NCBI GenBank assembly: GCA_900472605.1
Contig: UCJD01000051.1
Coordinates: 20,035-61,264 of the forward strand
Length of the DNA: 41,230 nt
Source: Hyphomicrobiales bacterium
GTDB lineage: Bacteria > Pseudomonadota > Alphaproteobacteria > Rhizobiales > Rhizobiaceae
Reading direction: 5' to 3'
Shown piece by piece: positions 18,087 to 26,612 of the stretch. The position numbers and the translations under genes were made by a program. How positions within the stretch are numbered: position 1 is the first letter of the stretch; each line of letters opens with the position of its first letter. Below the pieces are notes generated by a model. The model had not been told where the DNA came from. It did not search any database and worked only from the letters and a program-made list of their open reading frames with translations.

Positions 18087-18941
18087 CTACCGGTTCGCAT
18101 CCTCGCCCAACATGACGCTGAATTCGGTCATGCGGCCGGCACGGGCGACGGCCTCCTCGCCGACGGCGCTGACGACAGCAGAGGACAGACAATCGAGAAG
18201 CGCGATCACCGGCGGCAGGTTGTCCTGTTCGCCCGGCCGGGTCGGCGGGAGCGGCAGGATGAGATTGGCCTGATCCAGCACCCAGTTGGCGCTTTGGGCG
18301 CTGATGAGGACGACCTTGTATCCGTAGCGTCGGGCGATGCGCGCCAGCAGACGGGCCTTCTTGAAACGCTGGCTGTCGATGATGACAAGCAGCGCGCCCT
18401 CACCGCTAACGCGCGCGAAGAGCTCGGCGAAGCGATTTCCGCTGCCGTCTAGCGCATGCACGCCATCTCGCGCGTGGGTGAGGCGCTGGCTGAAATGCGT
18501 GGCAAAGCTTGCCTGCGAGACATGCGTGGCGATGAACACCTCGCTTGCCGCACGGATCATCGCCACCGCGTCGCTCCAGTGCTGCTGTCCGGTCAGGTGA
18601 TAGATGTGATGCAGCGCCTGGATTTGCTCGGCAACCAGCACGGCGAGCGGCTTGCCATCGGCGGCATCGACCTGCAGCTCCGACATCGACGCCTGCATCT
18701 GCGTGGCCGAGACACCGGCGACGTCGCGGATCTGGACTTTGACGCTATCGAGCCCCTGATACCCAAGTGCCCGCAGAAAGCGGCCGACGGTCATCGGACT
18801 CAGATCCAGCCGGTCGGCCACCGAGGCGGCCGTTTCGAACGGAAGATCACTCAAGTGTTCGGTGAAGTATTTTGCGATGCGACGTTCGGCGGGCGTGCCG
18901 GATTTCGCGTATTGGCGGAGCTTCTGAACAAAGTCTTCCAC
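18087..18941 (-). CDS. RpiR/MurR-family transcriptional regulator
   Basis: About 284 residues. The N-terminal RpiR helix-turn-helix (about 1-75) contains TPAERRIAKYFTEHLSDLPF and VADRLDLSPMTVGRFLRALGY, and a SIS sugar-phosphate-binding domain follows (about 115-260). There is no in-frame ATG upstream of the conserved part. GTG 18941 gives the usual family length, while a TTG at 19025 would add 28 non-conserved residues. The family senses sugar phosphates. It faces away from the EI24-like gene, and two small palindromes lie in the shared region. Its position at the end of the polyol block suggests a role in sugar-phosphate control, which is inference. Confidence 0.85.
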   Translation of the reverse strand: MEDFVQKLRQYAKSGTPAERRIAKYFTEHLSDLPFETAASVADRLDLSPMTVGRFLRALGYQGLDSVKVQIRDVAGVSATQMQASMSELQVDAADGKPLAVLVAEQIQALHHIYHLTGQQHWSDAVAMIRAASEVFIATHVSQASFATHFSQRLTHARDGVHALDGSGNRFAELFARVSGEGALLVIIDSQRFKKARLLARIARRYGYKVVLISAQSANWVLDQANLILPLPPTRPGEQDNLPPVIALLDCLSSAVVSAVGEEAVARAGRMTEFSVMLGEDANR

Positions 18942-19057
18942 GGCAGCTGTCCCGATTTTTGGGTGGCGTTTCCTGTCTGCTTGAAACAAATCCTTGCGTC
19001 GGCAAATATTCGGAGCGCCATGCAAGTAATCTCGGATACCGATTGAAATATATATTA

Positions 19058-19104
19058 CGAAAGGCTTTCGAACAACAATTCCGTCAATCCGGCGAAATAA
19101 TTTC
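19058..19104. promoter_or_regulatory. Two palindromes in the RpiR/EI24 divergent region
   Basis: CGAAAG-G-CTTTCG (19058-19070) and GAAAT-A-ATTTC (19094-19104) are perfect inverted repeats, 36 bases apart centre to centre, between the divergent RpiR and EI24-like genes. RpiR proteins often bind GAAA/TTTC-type repeats, so these are candidate operators. No binding is shown. Confidence 0.35.
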
Positions 19105-19161
19105 AGCCTTGCCGTTCAAAGATCAGATTCCTACATCATCGCCACAACCGGAGACGTCACC

Positions 19162-19875
19162 ATGATCCTCGAAGCGGCGCGCCTTTCCATCGCCAATCTT
19201 TTTGCCGCGGAAACGCGGTCAGTGTTCTGGAAAGTGCTTGGGCTTACCGTCTTGGCCCTGATCGGTCTCTGGCTGGCGCTGCGCAGCGCCTTCATGGCTT
19301 TCGTGTTTCCCTGGATCGCCAGCTTCTTTCCGACAATGCCTGACTGGGCTGGATGGCTGGGCTTCGTCTTCGCAATCATGGCGGGGATCGGGATGGCGCT
19401 GGGGCTAGCACTTCTGCTGTCGCCGGTCACCGCGCTGATCGCCGGATTGTTTCTCGACGATGTCGCCGACGTCGTGGAGAAACGCGATTATCCCGACGAC
19501 GTGCCGGGTACTGCCATGCCGCTCGGTCCGGCCGTGCTGAGCTCGATCAAGTTCCTCGGCGTCGTCATCGCCGGCAATATCGTGGCGCTGTTCCTGCTGT
19601 TCATCCCCGGCGTCAATCTCGTCGCCTTCTTCCTGGTCAACGGCTACCTGCTCGGACGTGAATTCTTCGAGTTCGCCGCCATGCGCTTTCGCCCACCCGC
19701 CGAAGCGCGGCTGTTCCGCCAGAAACATGCGCCGACGGTGTTTCTCGCCGGCCTCGTGATCGCCGCCTTCCTCGCCATCCCGATCGCCAACCTGCTGACG
19801 CCGCTGTTTGCCGCGGGAATGATGGTGCATCTGCACAAGCTGTTGTCACGCAGGGAACTCGGCGTTCGCGTCTGA
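19162..19875 (+). CDS. EI24/CysZ-like integral membrane protein
   Basis: A 237-residue hydrophobic protein with about five to six membrane helices. Examples are WKVLGLTVLALIGLWLAL, WLGFVFAIMAGIGMALGLAL, FLGVVIAGNIVALFLLFIPG and VFLAGLVIAAFLAIPIANLL. The signature region NLVAFFLVNGYLLGREFFE near residues 153-171 is characteristic of the EI24/CysZ group. CysZ members assist sulfate uptake; the alphaproteobacterial homologues have no proven role and no cys genes are nearby. The start has GGAG upstream. Its stop is three bases from the stop of the convergent nth gene. Confidence 0.8.
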   Translation: MILEAARLSIANLFAAETRSVFWKVLGLTVLALIGLWLALRSAFMAFVFPWIASFFPTMPDWAGWLGFVFAIMAGIGMALGLALLLSPVTALIAGLFLDDVADVVEKRDYPDDVPGTAMPLGPAVLSSIKFLGVVIAGNIVALFLLFIPGVNLVAFFLVNGYLLGREFFEFAAMRFRPPAEARLFRQKHAPTVFLAGLVIAAFLAIPIANLLTPLFAAGMMVHLHKLLSRRELGVRV

Positions 19876-19878
19876 TTC

Positions 19879-20661
19879 TTAGTCGATGGCCTCGCCGATC
19901 ACCTGCGGCGGCAGTTCCACAAGCGGCGCCGGGATATCGCAGGTCTTTTCGGGCGAGCGACAGAGATCGGCGATGACGCAGTGTTCGCATTCCGCGCGGC
20001 GGGCCTTGCAGGTGTAGCGGCCGTGCAGGATGAGCCAGTGATGGGCGTGGTAGAGGTAGTGCTTGGGCACCACCTTCATCAGCCGCTCCTCCACCTCGTC
20101 GGGCGTCTTGCCCGGCGCCAGCTTGATGCGATTGGCGATACGGAAGATGTGGGTATCGACGGCCATGGTCGCCTGGCCAAAGGCCATGGAGAGCACGACG
20201 TTGGCGGTCTTGCGGCCAACGCCCGGCAACATCACCAGCTCGTCGCGCGTCTGCGGCACGACGCCGCCGAAAACCTCGACCAGCATCCGCGAGAGGGCGA
20301 TGACGTTCTTCGCCTTGTTGCGGTAGAGCCCGATCGTCTTGATGTAATCGCGTACCTTCTCCTCGCCGAGATCCAGCATTTTCTGCGGGGTGTCGGCGAC
20401 CTTGAAGAGCGCGCGCGTCGCCTTGTTGACGCCGGCGTCTGTCGCCTGCGCCGAGAGCGCGACCGCAACGACGAGCGTGAACGGATTGGAGTGCTCCAGT
20501 TCGCCTTTCGGCTCCGGCCGCTGCAGGGAGAAGCGGCGGAACATCTCCTCGCGCTCGGCTTCGCTATAGACGGAGCGCACGGTCGCCTTCTTCTTGCGGC
20601 GAACGATCAGTTTTTCGGGCTGCGACGATGTGGCTGAGGATTTGAGTTTCGGACTGGACAT
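19879..20661 (-). CDS. nth: Endonuclease III
   Basis: A 260-residue DNA glycosylase/AP lyase for oxidised pyrimidines. The helix-hairpin-helix LPGVGRKTANVVL contains the catalytic lysine, and VDTHIFRIANRI carries the catalytic aspartate. The C-terminal iron-sulfur cluster has the exact spacing C-x6-C-x2-C-x5-C (CKARRAECEHCVIADLC). The N-terminus has a basic tail (VRRKKKATVRS), as in many rhizobial copies. The ATG at 20661 is chosen; in-frame ATGs also occur at 20697 and 20685, so the start is not certain. If 20661 is right, it overlaps a possible start of the divergent DUF2244 gene. Confidence 0.94.
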   Translation of the reverse strand: MSSPKLKSSATSSQPEKLIVRRKKKATVRSVYSEAEREEMFRRFSLQRPEPKGELEHSNPFTLVVAVALSAQATDAGVNKATRALFKVADTPQKMLDLGEEKVRDYIKTIGLYRNKAKNVIALSRMLVEVFGGVVPQTRDELVMLPGVGRKTANVVLSMAFGQATMAVDTHIFRIANRIKLAPGKTPDEVEERLMKVVPKHYLYHAHHWLILHGRYTCKARRAECEHCVIADLCRSPEKTCDIPAPLVELPPQVIGEAID

Positions 20662-20683
20662 GGACAATCTATACTCGGCAGCC

Positions 20684-21196
20684 ATGATGGAAAGCAACGC
20701 CGACAGCGCTGGTCAGCAGGCGGTTTTGGACCAGCCCGTGTTTTCAGCCGAGCTCTTTCCCCACCGGTCGCTCGGGGCTAAGGGGTTCAGGGTGCTCCTG
20801 CTGCTGACGGGCGGCGTTTGCCTGATGTACGGCCTGTTCTTCATCGCCACCGGCGCCTGGCCGATCGGCTTCTTCTTCGGTCTCGATTTCCTGCTGCTCT
20901 ACGGCGCGTTCCGGCTGAACTACCGTTCGGCCAGGGCGCGCGAGATGGTGACCGTGTCGCGCACCGACATTGCGGTACGCAAGATCGCGCCTTCGGGGCG
21001 CACGGTCGAGCATCACTTCAATCCGTTCTGGACGCGTTTTTCCGTTCGCCGCCACGACGAGATCGGTATCCTGTCGATGCATATTTACGGCGAGGGACGA
21101 GCGACGGATATCGGCGGCTTTCTCAATCCCGATGACCGCGAAAGTTTCGCAAAGGCCTTCAAGCGGGCACTGGCGACGGTCAAGCAGCGCATCTGA
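20684..21196 (+). CDS. DUF2244 membrane protein
   Basis: About 170 residues. Two adjacent membrane helices (VLLLLTGGVCLMYGLFFIA and WPIGFFFGLDFLLLYGAF, about residues 38-78) are followed by a soluble domain with RFSVRRHDEIGILSMHIYG and a C-terminal FLNPDDRESFAKAFKRAL. This fits the DUF2244 family, widespread in alphaproteobacteria and of unknown function. The start is taken at ATG 20684; an upstream ATG at 20660 would overlap the divergent nth start. An Ada-like repair gene follows on the same strand, but no functional link is known. Confidence 0.78.
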   Translation: MMESNADSAGQQAVLDQPVFSAELFPHRSLGAKGFRVLLLLTGGVCLMYGLFFIATGAWPIGFFFGLDFLLLYGAFRLNYRSARAREMVTVSRTDIAVRKIAPSGRTVEHHFNPFWTRFSVRRHDEIGILSMHIYGEGRATDIGGFLNPDDRESFAKAFKRALATVKQRI

Positions 21197-21274
21197 CGAT
21201 CCTCTTGTTCATGCAAGAATCGGGTGGCTTAAGCAAAGCCGCTTGACTATCTCCTTGTGACAAGGAGAAAGATC

Positions 21275-22147
21275 ATGAACATGGTAGCCAAGCTGAACCA
21301 AGACATCACGCCCGATGGTCCCGACTACGAGACCGTCCGCCAGGTGATCGAGCTGATCACCGAGGATTACCGTGAGCAGCCGTCGCTTGAAGCGATCGCC
21401 ATGCGTCTCAATCAATCGCCGACGCAGCTGCAAAAGACATTCACCCGCTGGGCCGGCCTTTCGCCCAAGGCCTTCCTGCAGGCCGTAACGCTCGATCATG
21501 CCAAGCGGCTGCTGCGCAAGGAGGAGCTGCCCTTGCTGGAGACCTCCTTCGAGGTCGGCCTCTCCGGCCCCGGGCGGCTGCACGATCTCTTCGTCACGCA
21601 TGAGGCGATGTCTCCCGGCGAATGGAAGGCGCGCGGCGGTGGTCTGACGATCCGCTACGGCTTCCACCCGTCACCTTTCGGCATCGCTCTGGTCATGGCG
21701 ACCGACCGCGGCCTGGCCGGCCTTGCCTTCGCCGATATCGGCGACGAGACGGCCTGCCTCGAAGACATGACCTGCCGCTGGCCGAACGCCGAATATGTAG
21801 AGGACCGTGAAGCGACTGCACCTTACGCCGCGCGCATTTTCGAGCCCGGTCGCTGGACCTCGGAGCAGCCTCTACGCGTGGTACTGATTGGCACCGATTT
21901 CCAAGTACAGGTCTGGGAAAGCCTGCTGAAGATCCCCTTCGGCAAGGCGGTCACCTACAGCGACATCGCCAGCGATATCGGGCGTCCCACCGCGATGCGG
22001 GCTGTGGGCGCAGCGGTCGGCGCCAACCCGATCTCCTTCGTCGTGCCATGTCATCGCGCGCTCGGCAAGAGCGGCGCGCTGACGGGCTATCACTGGGGAC
22101 TGACGCGCAAGCGGGCGATGCTGGGCTGGGAGTCGGCGCACGCGTGA
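21275..22147 (+). CDS. Ada-like fusion: AraC-type HTH plus methylated-DNA cysteine methyltransferase
   Basis: A 290-residue DNA alkylation repair protein. Residues about 15-110 form an AraC-like helix-turn-helix (SLEAIAMRLNQSPTQLQKTF and GLSPKAFLQAVTLDHAKRLL). Residues about 125-285 are an O6-methylguanine-DNA methyltransferase with PCHRALGKSGALTGYHWG and acceptor cysteine C259. The N-terminal zinc/methylphosphotriester domain of full Ada is missing. The protein therefore repairs O6-alkylguanine and may bind DNA, but it cannot sense methylphosphotriesters in the E. coli way. The ATG at 21275 has AAGGAGAA six bases upstream and is preferred over a GTG six codons earlier. Confidence 0.92.
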   Translation: MNMVAKLNQDITPDGPDYETVRQVIELITEDYREQPSLEAIAMRLNQSPTQLQKTFTRWAGLSPKAFLQAVTLDHAKRLLRKEELPLLETSFEVGLSGPGRLHDLFVTHEAMSPGEWKARGGGLTIRYGFHPSPFGIALVMATDRGLAGLAFADIGDETACLEDMTCRWPNAEYVEDREATAPYAARIFEPGRWTSEQPLRVVLIGTDFQVQVWESLLKIPFGKAVTYSDIASDIGRPTAMRAVGAAVGANPISFVVPCHRALGKSGALTGYHWGLTRKRAMLGWESAHA

Positions 22148-22236
22148 GGGCTGCTGGCGTTGTGGGCTACACCCTCAGTTCTCAATTGATAATCCCATAC
22201 AATAACGGCGCGGTCCTCACCGCGCCGTCTGCATTC

Positions 22237-25200
22237 TCACTCCGCCGCAATCGCCGGCGGATGCTGGTCATCGGCAATGTGATTGCTGTTGGAATGCCCC
22301 TCGCCGCTCTCCTTCACCTTCGGCTCCTTGCCGAAGAACAGCGCGTAGGCCGCCGGCAACACCAGGATGGTCAGCACCGTGGCCACCAGGATGCCGCCCA
22401 TCATGGCATAGGCGAGCGGGCCCCAGAAGACACCGCGCGAGATTGGGATCAGCGCCAGGACCGCGGTCAGCGCCGTCAACATGATCGGCCGGAAACGGCG
22501 CACGGCTGCGCCGACGATCGCTTCCTGCCGGTGCATGCCCGCCTTGATGTCCTGGTCGATTTGGTCGATCAGGATGATCGAGTTGCGGATGATGATACCG
22601 AGCAGCGCGATGACGCCGAGGATCGCGACGAACCCGAAGGGCGCGCCAGAGATCAAGAGTGCTGCGGCCGCACCGATGATCCCAAGCGGGCCGGTCGCAA
22701 GCACCAGCATCGCCTTGCCGAAGTGCTGCAGCTGCGCCATCAGAAGCAGCACGATCACGACGAGCATGATCGGCGCCTTTGCGGCGATCGAGGCCTGGCT
22801 TTCGGCCGAATCCTCAGCGCCGCCCTGGATCTCCACCTTGTAGCCGGCCGGCAGGCTGTCGCGCAGCGGCTGCAGATCGGCATACATCTTCATCACCACG
22901 TCGTTCGACTGAACACCGTCAGGCAGCGTCGCGCGGACGCTGATCGTCGGCAGGCGATCACGCCGCCATTCGATGCCCTGTTCGAGAACCGGCACCACCT
23001 TGGCGATCTGCGAGACCGGCACGAAGCCGCCGAAATCGGTCGGCACGTAGACCGAGTTCACGGCCGACAGCAGCGAGCGATTGGCTTCCGGCGCACGGGC
23101 GACGATCGACACCGTCTCCTCGCCATCGCGGAAATCGTCAAGCGGAGCGCCGGACATAGCGGTCTGCAGCATCTGGCGGACACGCTGCGAGGTAACGCCG
23201 AGGGCACGGGCGCGGTCCTGGTCGATGACCAGCTTCATCGCCGGCACCTGCTCCAGCCAGTCGTCGTGGATGGCGCCGAGCAGCGGATTTTCCTGGAACT
23301 TCGCCTTCACCTCGTCGGCGATCTTGCGCACTTCCTGGCGATCCGGACCCATGACGCGCATCTGCACCGGCCAGCCTGTCGGCGGACCAAGGAACAGGCG
23401 ATCGACCTTGCCGCGGATATCGGGGAAGTCCTGGGCAAGGATATCGCGCAGCTTGACGATCAGCCGTTCGCGGGCCGGTTCGTCATTTGCCATGATCAGC
23501 AGCTGCGCGAAGTTCGGGTTCGGAAGCTGCTGGTCGAGCGGCAGGAAGAAGCGCGGCGCGCCCTCGCCGATATAGGTGGCGACGAACTTCTTGTCCTTGT
23601 CGTCCATGATCTTGGTTTCGAGCGCCTTGGCCTGCGTCTCGACTTCCTTGATGCTGGTGCCCTCAGGCAGCCAGAGATCGACGAGGATCTCGGGACGCGA
23701 GGACTGCGGGAAGAAGTTCTGCGGAATGAACTGGAAGGCCCAGAGGCTGGTCGCGAAGGTCACCAGCGTCATGGCGACGACGATGATCCGGTGGCGCACG
23801 GCCCAACCCACCGTCGACCGCAGCCGCCGATAGAAGCTGGTGTCGAAGGCATCATGATGCTCGCCGCCGGCATGCTGGCGCTGCTTCAGGATCATATAGC
23901 CGAGCCACGGCGTGAAGTAGACCGCGACGAACCACGAGACCACGAGCGCGATGCCGACAACGTAGAACAGCGTGCGCACGTATTCCCCGGCCGTGGAGGC
24001 CGCGAAGCCGACAGGAATGAACCCGGCCGTCGTGATCAGCGTACCCGTCAGCATCGGGAAGGCGGTGGACGAGTAGGCGAAACTCGCCGCCTCGATCTTC
24101 ACCAGCCCCTCCTCCAGCTTGCGCTCCATCAACTCGACCACGATCATCGCATCGTCGACGAGAAGGCCGAGCGCGATGATCAATGCGCCGAGCGAGATAC
24201 GCTGCAGGTCGATGCCGAGTTCGTACATGATGGCGAAAGTGGCGGCCAGCACCAGCGGAATGGCGATGGCGATGACGAGGCCCGAACGCCAGCCGATCGA
24301 CAGGAACGAGACGATGAGCACGATGACAAGCGCTTCACCGAGCGCATGCATGAACTCGCTCACCGCGTCAGTCACGACATCGGGCTGGTTGGAGATCTGG
24401 TCGACAGCGACGCCATAGGGCAGCGACTCCTCGAAGCGCTTGTAGGTCGCTTCGACATCCTTGCCGACATCGGTAACCTTGTATCCCTTGGCCATGACGA
24501 CGCCGACCTGGACGCTCTCGTGACCGTTGAAGCGGTACTTCTTCTGGTAAGGATCTTCGAGACCGGAATAGACGGTGGCGATGTCGCCGAGGCGGGTCAC
24601 CTGGCTGCCGGCCTTGAGCCGGAGCTGGCGAATATCCGCGGCCTTGGTCACGTCGCCTTCAACCGCGATGCGCACCGAGCGCGTGCCCGTATCGACGGAG
24701 CCGGCGGGATCGACGCTGTTCTGCCCCTTGATGGCGTTCTGCAGGTCGAGGATCGTCAGCCCGCGTTCGGCAAGCGCCTGCGAGGACACGTCGATGAAGA
24801 TCTTCTCCGGCTGGTCGCCGATGATCACGGCCTTCTCGACACCCGGCGTGGTCAACAGCATGTCGCGCGCCTGGATCGCGAATTTCTTCAGCTCCGGATA
24901 GCTGTAGCCATCGCCGCTGATCGATTGCAGGGTGATGAAGGTATCGCCGAACTCGTCGTTGAAATAGGGGCCGAGCAGGCCGGATGGCAGATCGCCGGAG
25001 ATGTCGCCGACCTTCTTGCGCACCTGGTAGAAGGCGTCGGCGACATCAGCCGCGTTGGTATCGCCCTTGACCTGCAGCGTGATGACGGCCGAGCCGGCGC
25101 GCGTGTAGGATTTCACCCAGTCGATATGTGGGGTTTCCTGCAGCTTGCGCTCGATCTTGTTGACGACCTGATCCTGCATTTCCTGGATCGAAGCGCCCGG

Positions 25201-25383
25201 CCACACGGCCTGAACGACCATGACACGGAAGGTGAAATCCGGATCTTCCTTCTGACCCATGCGCATCAGTCCGAGCACGCCGGTGATCAGGATCAGGCCA
25301 AACAGGAAGCGCGCGATGCTCGGATGGCCGATCGCCCAGCGCGACAGGTTGAAGGGCTTCTTCTCGGTGGTGGAATTGTCCAT
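22237..25383 (-). CDS. RND-family efflux pump permease (HAE1 type)
   Basis: A 1048-residue inner-membrane proton antiporter with the AcrB-like duplicated layout. The first membrane helix is near residues 22-40, a large periplasmic porter domain follows, then a helix bundle with LGLLVDDAMIVVE whose paired aspartates are the proton-relay residues, a second periplasmic domain, and a final bundle (FVAILGVIALLGIIIRNSIILIDQID). It exports drugs or other amphiphiles through a membrane-fusion partner. It is the last gene of a minus-strand operon with TetR and the fusion lipoprotein, 24 bases after the latter. No TolC-type outer-membrane gene is in the window. Confidence 0.95.
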   Translation of the reverse strand: MDNSTTEKKPFNLSRWAIGHPSIARFLFGLILITGVLGLMRMGQKEDPDFTFRVMVVQAVWPGASIQEMQDQVVNKIERKLQETPHIDWVKSYTRAGSAVITLQVKGDTNAADVADAFYQVRKKVGDISGDLPSGLLGPYFNDEFGDTFITLQSISGDGYSYPELKKFAIQARDMLLTTPGVEKAVIIGDQPEKIFIDVSSQALAERGLTILDLQNAIKGQNSVDPAGSVDTGTRSVRIAVEGDVTKAADIRQLRLKAGSQVTRLGDIATVYSGLEDPYQKKYRFNGHESVQVGVVMAKGYKVTDVGKDVEATYKRFEESLPYGVAVDQISNQPDVVTDAVSEFMHALGEALVIVLIVSFLSIGWRSGLVIAIAIPLVLAATFAIMYELGIDLQRISLGALIIALGLLVDDAMIVVELMERKLEEGLVKIEAASFAYSSTAFPMLTGTLITTAGFIPVGFAASTAGEYVRTLFYVVGIALVVSWFVAVYFTPWLGYMILKQRQHAGGEHHDAFDTSFYRRLRSTVGWAVRHRIIVVAMTLVTFATSLWAFQFIPQNFFPQSSRPEILVDLWLPEGTSIKEVETQAKALETKIMDDKDKKFVATYIGEGAPRFFLPLDQQLPNPNFAQLLIMANDEPARERLIVKLRDILAQDFPDIRGKVDRLFLGPPTGWPVQMRVMGPDRQEVRKIADEVKAKFQENPLLGAIHDDWLEQVPAMKLVIDQDRARALGVTSQRVRQMLQTAMSGAPLDDFRDGEETVSIVARAPEANRSLLSAVNSVYVPTDFGGFVPVSQIAKVVPVLEQGIEWRRDRLPTISVRATLPDGVQSNDVVMKMYADLQPLRDSLPAGYKVEIQGGAEDSAESQASIAAKAPIMLVVIVLLLMAQLQHFGKAMLVLATGPLGIIGAAAALLISGAPFGFVAILGVIALLGIIIRNSIILIDQIDQDIKAGMHRQEAIVGAAVRRFRPIMLTALTAVLALIPISRGVFWGPLAYAMMGGILVATVLTILVLPAAYALFFGKEPKVKESGEGHSNSNHIADDQHPPAIAAE

Positions 25384-25407
25384 TGTCCCGTTCCCTCTCC
25401 TGGCCGC

Positions 25408-26556
25408 TTAGCGAACGACGTCGCCGGTCTCGGCTGCAGCTTCGGCGGATGCCGACTGCTGGCCCGGCAGCTTGACCTTGAGATTGTCGGTCATGAACTG
25501 CGTGCCCGCGGCAACCACGAGATCGCCGGTCTTCAAGCCGTCGGAAATATTGACGCCATCGCCGGTGAAATCGGCAACGGTGACGTCGCGGGCATGCACG
25601 GTCTGCTGGTCGCGATCGACCACCCAGACGATCTTCTTTCCGTCCTTCTCAGCGAGAGCGGCGAGCGGAATGGCGACGTGGGTGTTGGCGTTGCTGACGC
25701 TGGCCTCGATCGTCGCCGTCATGCCGAGCAGGACGCGATCGTCATGGGGCAAGCTCACGCGAACCGCGAAGGTGCGCGATTGCGCGTCGGCGCTGCCGGA
25801 GACTTCGCGCACTTTGCCGTCAAGCACCAGCTTGGCCGAAGACCAGAAGCTCGCCTTGACCGTCTTGCCCGGCTTGAACTCGGCGATGTCGTTTTCCGGC
25901 ACCGCGATCTGCACTTCCTTTTCGCCATCGAGCGCAACCGTCGCGACCGGCGTGCCGGCGGCAACGACCGTGCCTGTATCGGCGCTGATCGCAGTGACGA
26001 TGCCGCTCTGATCAGCCTTCAGCTCGGAATAGCTCACCTGGTTTCTTGCCTGGTCGAGCGAGGACGAGGCCGCGTCGCGGGTGGAAACAGCCTGATCGTA
26101 GCTGAGCGACGCCTGCTCGAGCTGCGACTTCGCCGTCACGCTCTTGTCGAACAGTTGCTGGGCGCGCTTGTTGGCGAGATCCGCCGTGCCGACGCCCTTT
26201 TCGGCCGCCGCCAGATTGGCTTCCGCCGTCTTCGTCGCAAGCTCGTAATCGGTGGCGTCGATGCGCGCGATCACATCACCCGGCTGGACACGATCGCCGA
26301 TGTTCACGCGGCGCTCGGTGATCTTGCCGGCCACGCGGAAGCCGAGGTTCATCTCGACGCGCGCCTTCACGGCACCGGAATAATCGAGCGCGCGGGTCTC
26401 GCCAGCCTTTGTGATTTCCACGACCTTGACCGGCCGCAATATCTCCTTGGTCTCTGCCTTCTTCTCCTCGCTGCAGCCCGAAAGCGCGAGCGAAACGGCG
26501 CCGACAAGGGCCAGACTGGCAACGGACGGCAACTTGACTGTCTTCAGCGAAATCAT
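25408..26556 (-). CDS. RND efflux membrane-fusion lipoprotein
   Basis: About 382 residues. The N-terminus is a lipoprotein signal with lipobox LSGC (cysteine 28), so it should be lipid-anchored on the periplasmic side. It then has the HlyD/AcrA order: a beta-barrel half with VKVVEITKAGETRALDYSG, a lipoyl half-motif (GDRVQPGDVIARIDATDYE), a coiled-coil hairpin (AEANLAAAEKG through SYDQAVSTRDAASSSLDQAR), the second lipoyl half (KADQSGIVTAISADTGTVV), and barrel and proximal domains. The start at 26556 is preceded by CGGGAG. It bridges the RND permease to an outer-membrane channel encoded elsewhere. Confidence 0.94.
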   Translation of the reverse strand: MISLKTVKLPSVASLALVGAVSLALSGCSEEKKAETKEILRPVKVVEITKAGETRALDYSGAVKARVEMNLGFRVAGKITERRVNIGDRVQPGDVIARIDATDYELATKTAEANLAAAEKGVGTADLANKRAQQLFDKSVTAKSQLEQASLSYDQAVSTRDAASSSLDQARNQVSYSELKADQSGIVTAISADTGTVVAAGTPVATVALDGEKEVQIAVPENDIAEFKPGKTVKASFWSSAKLVLDGKVREVSGSADAQSRTFAVRVSLPHDDRVLLGMTATIEASVSNANTHVAIPLAALAEKDGKKIVWVVDRDQQTVHARDVTVADFTGDGVNISDGLKTGDLVVAAGTQFMTDNLKVKLPGQQSASAEAAAETGDVVR

Positions 26557-26612
26557 CTTTCGCACTCCCGGTATGTTTGTGTGTTGAATTGGGTGGCGGC
26601 CATGCCGCCCGA

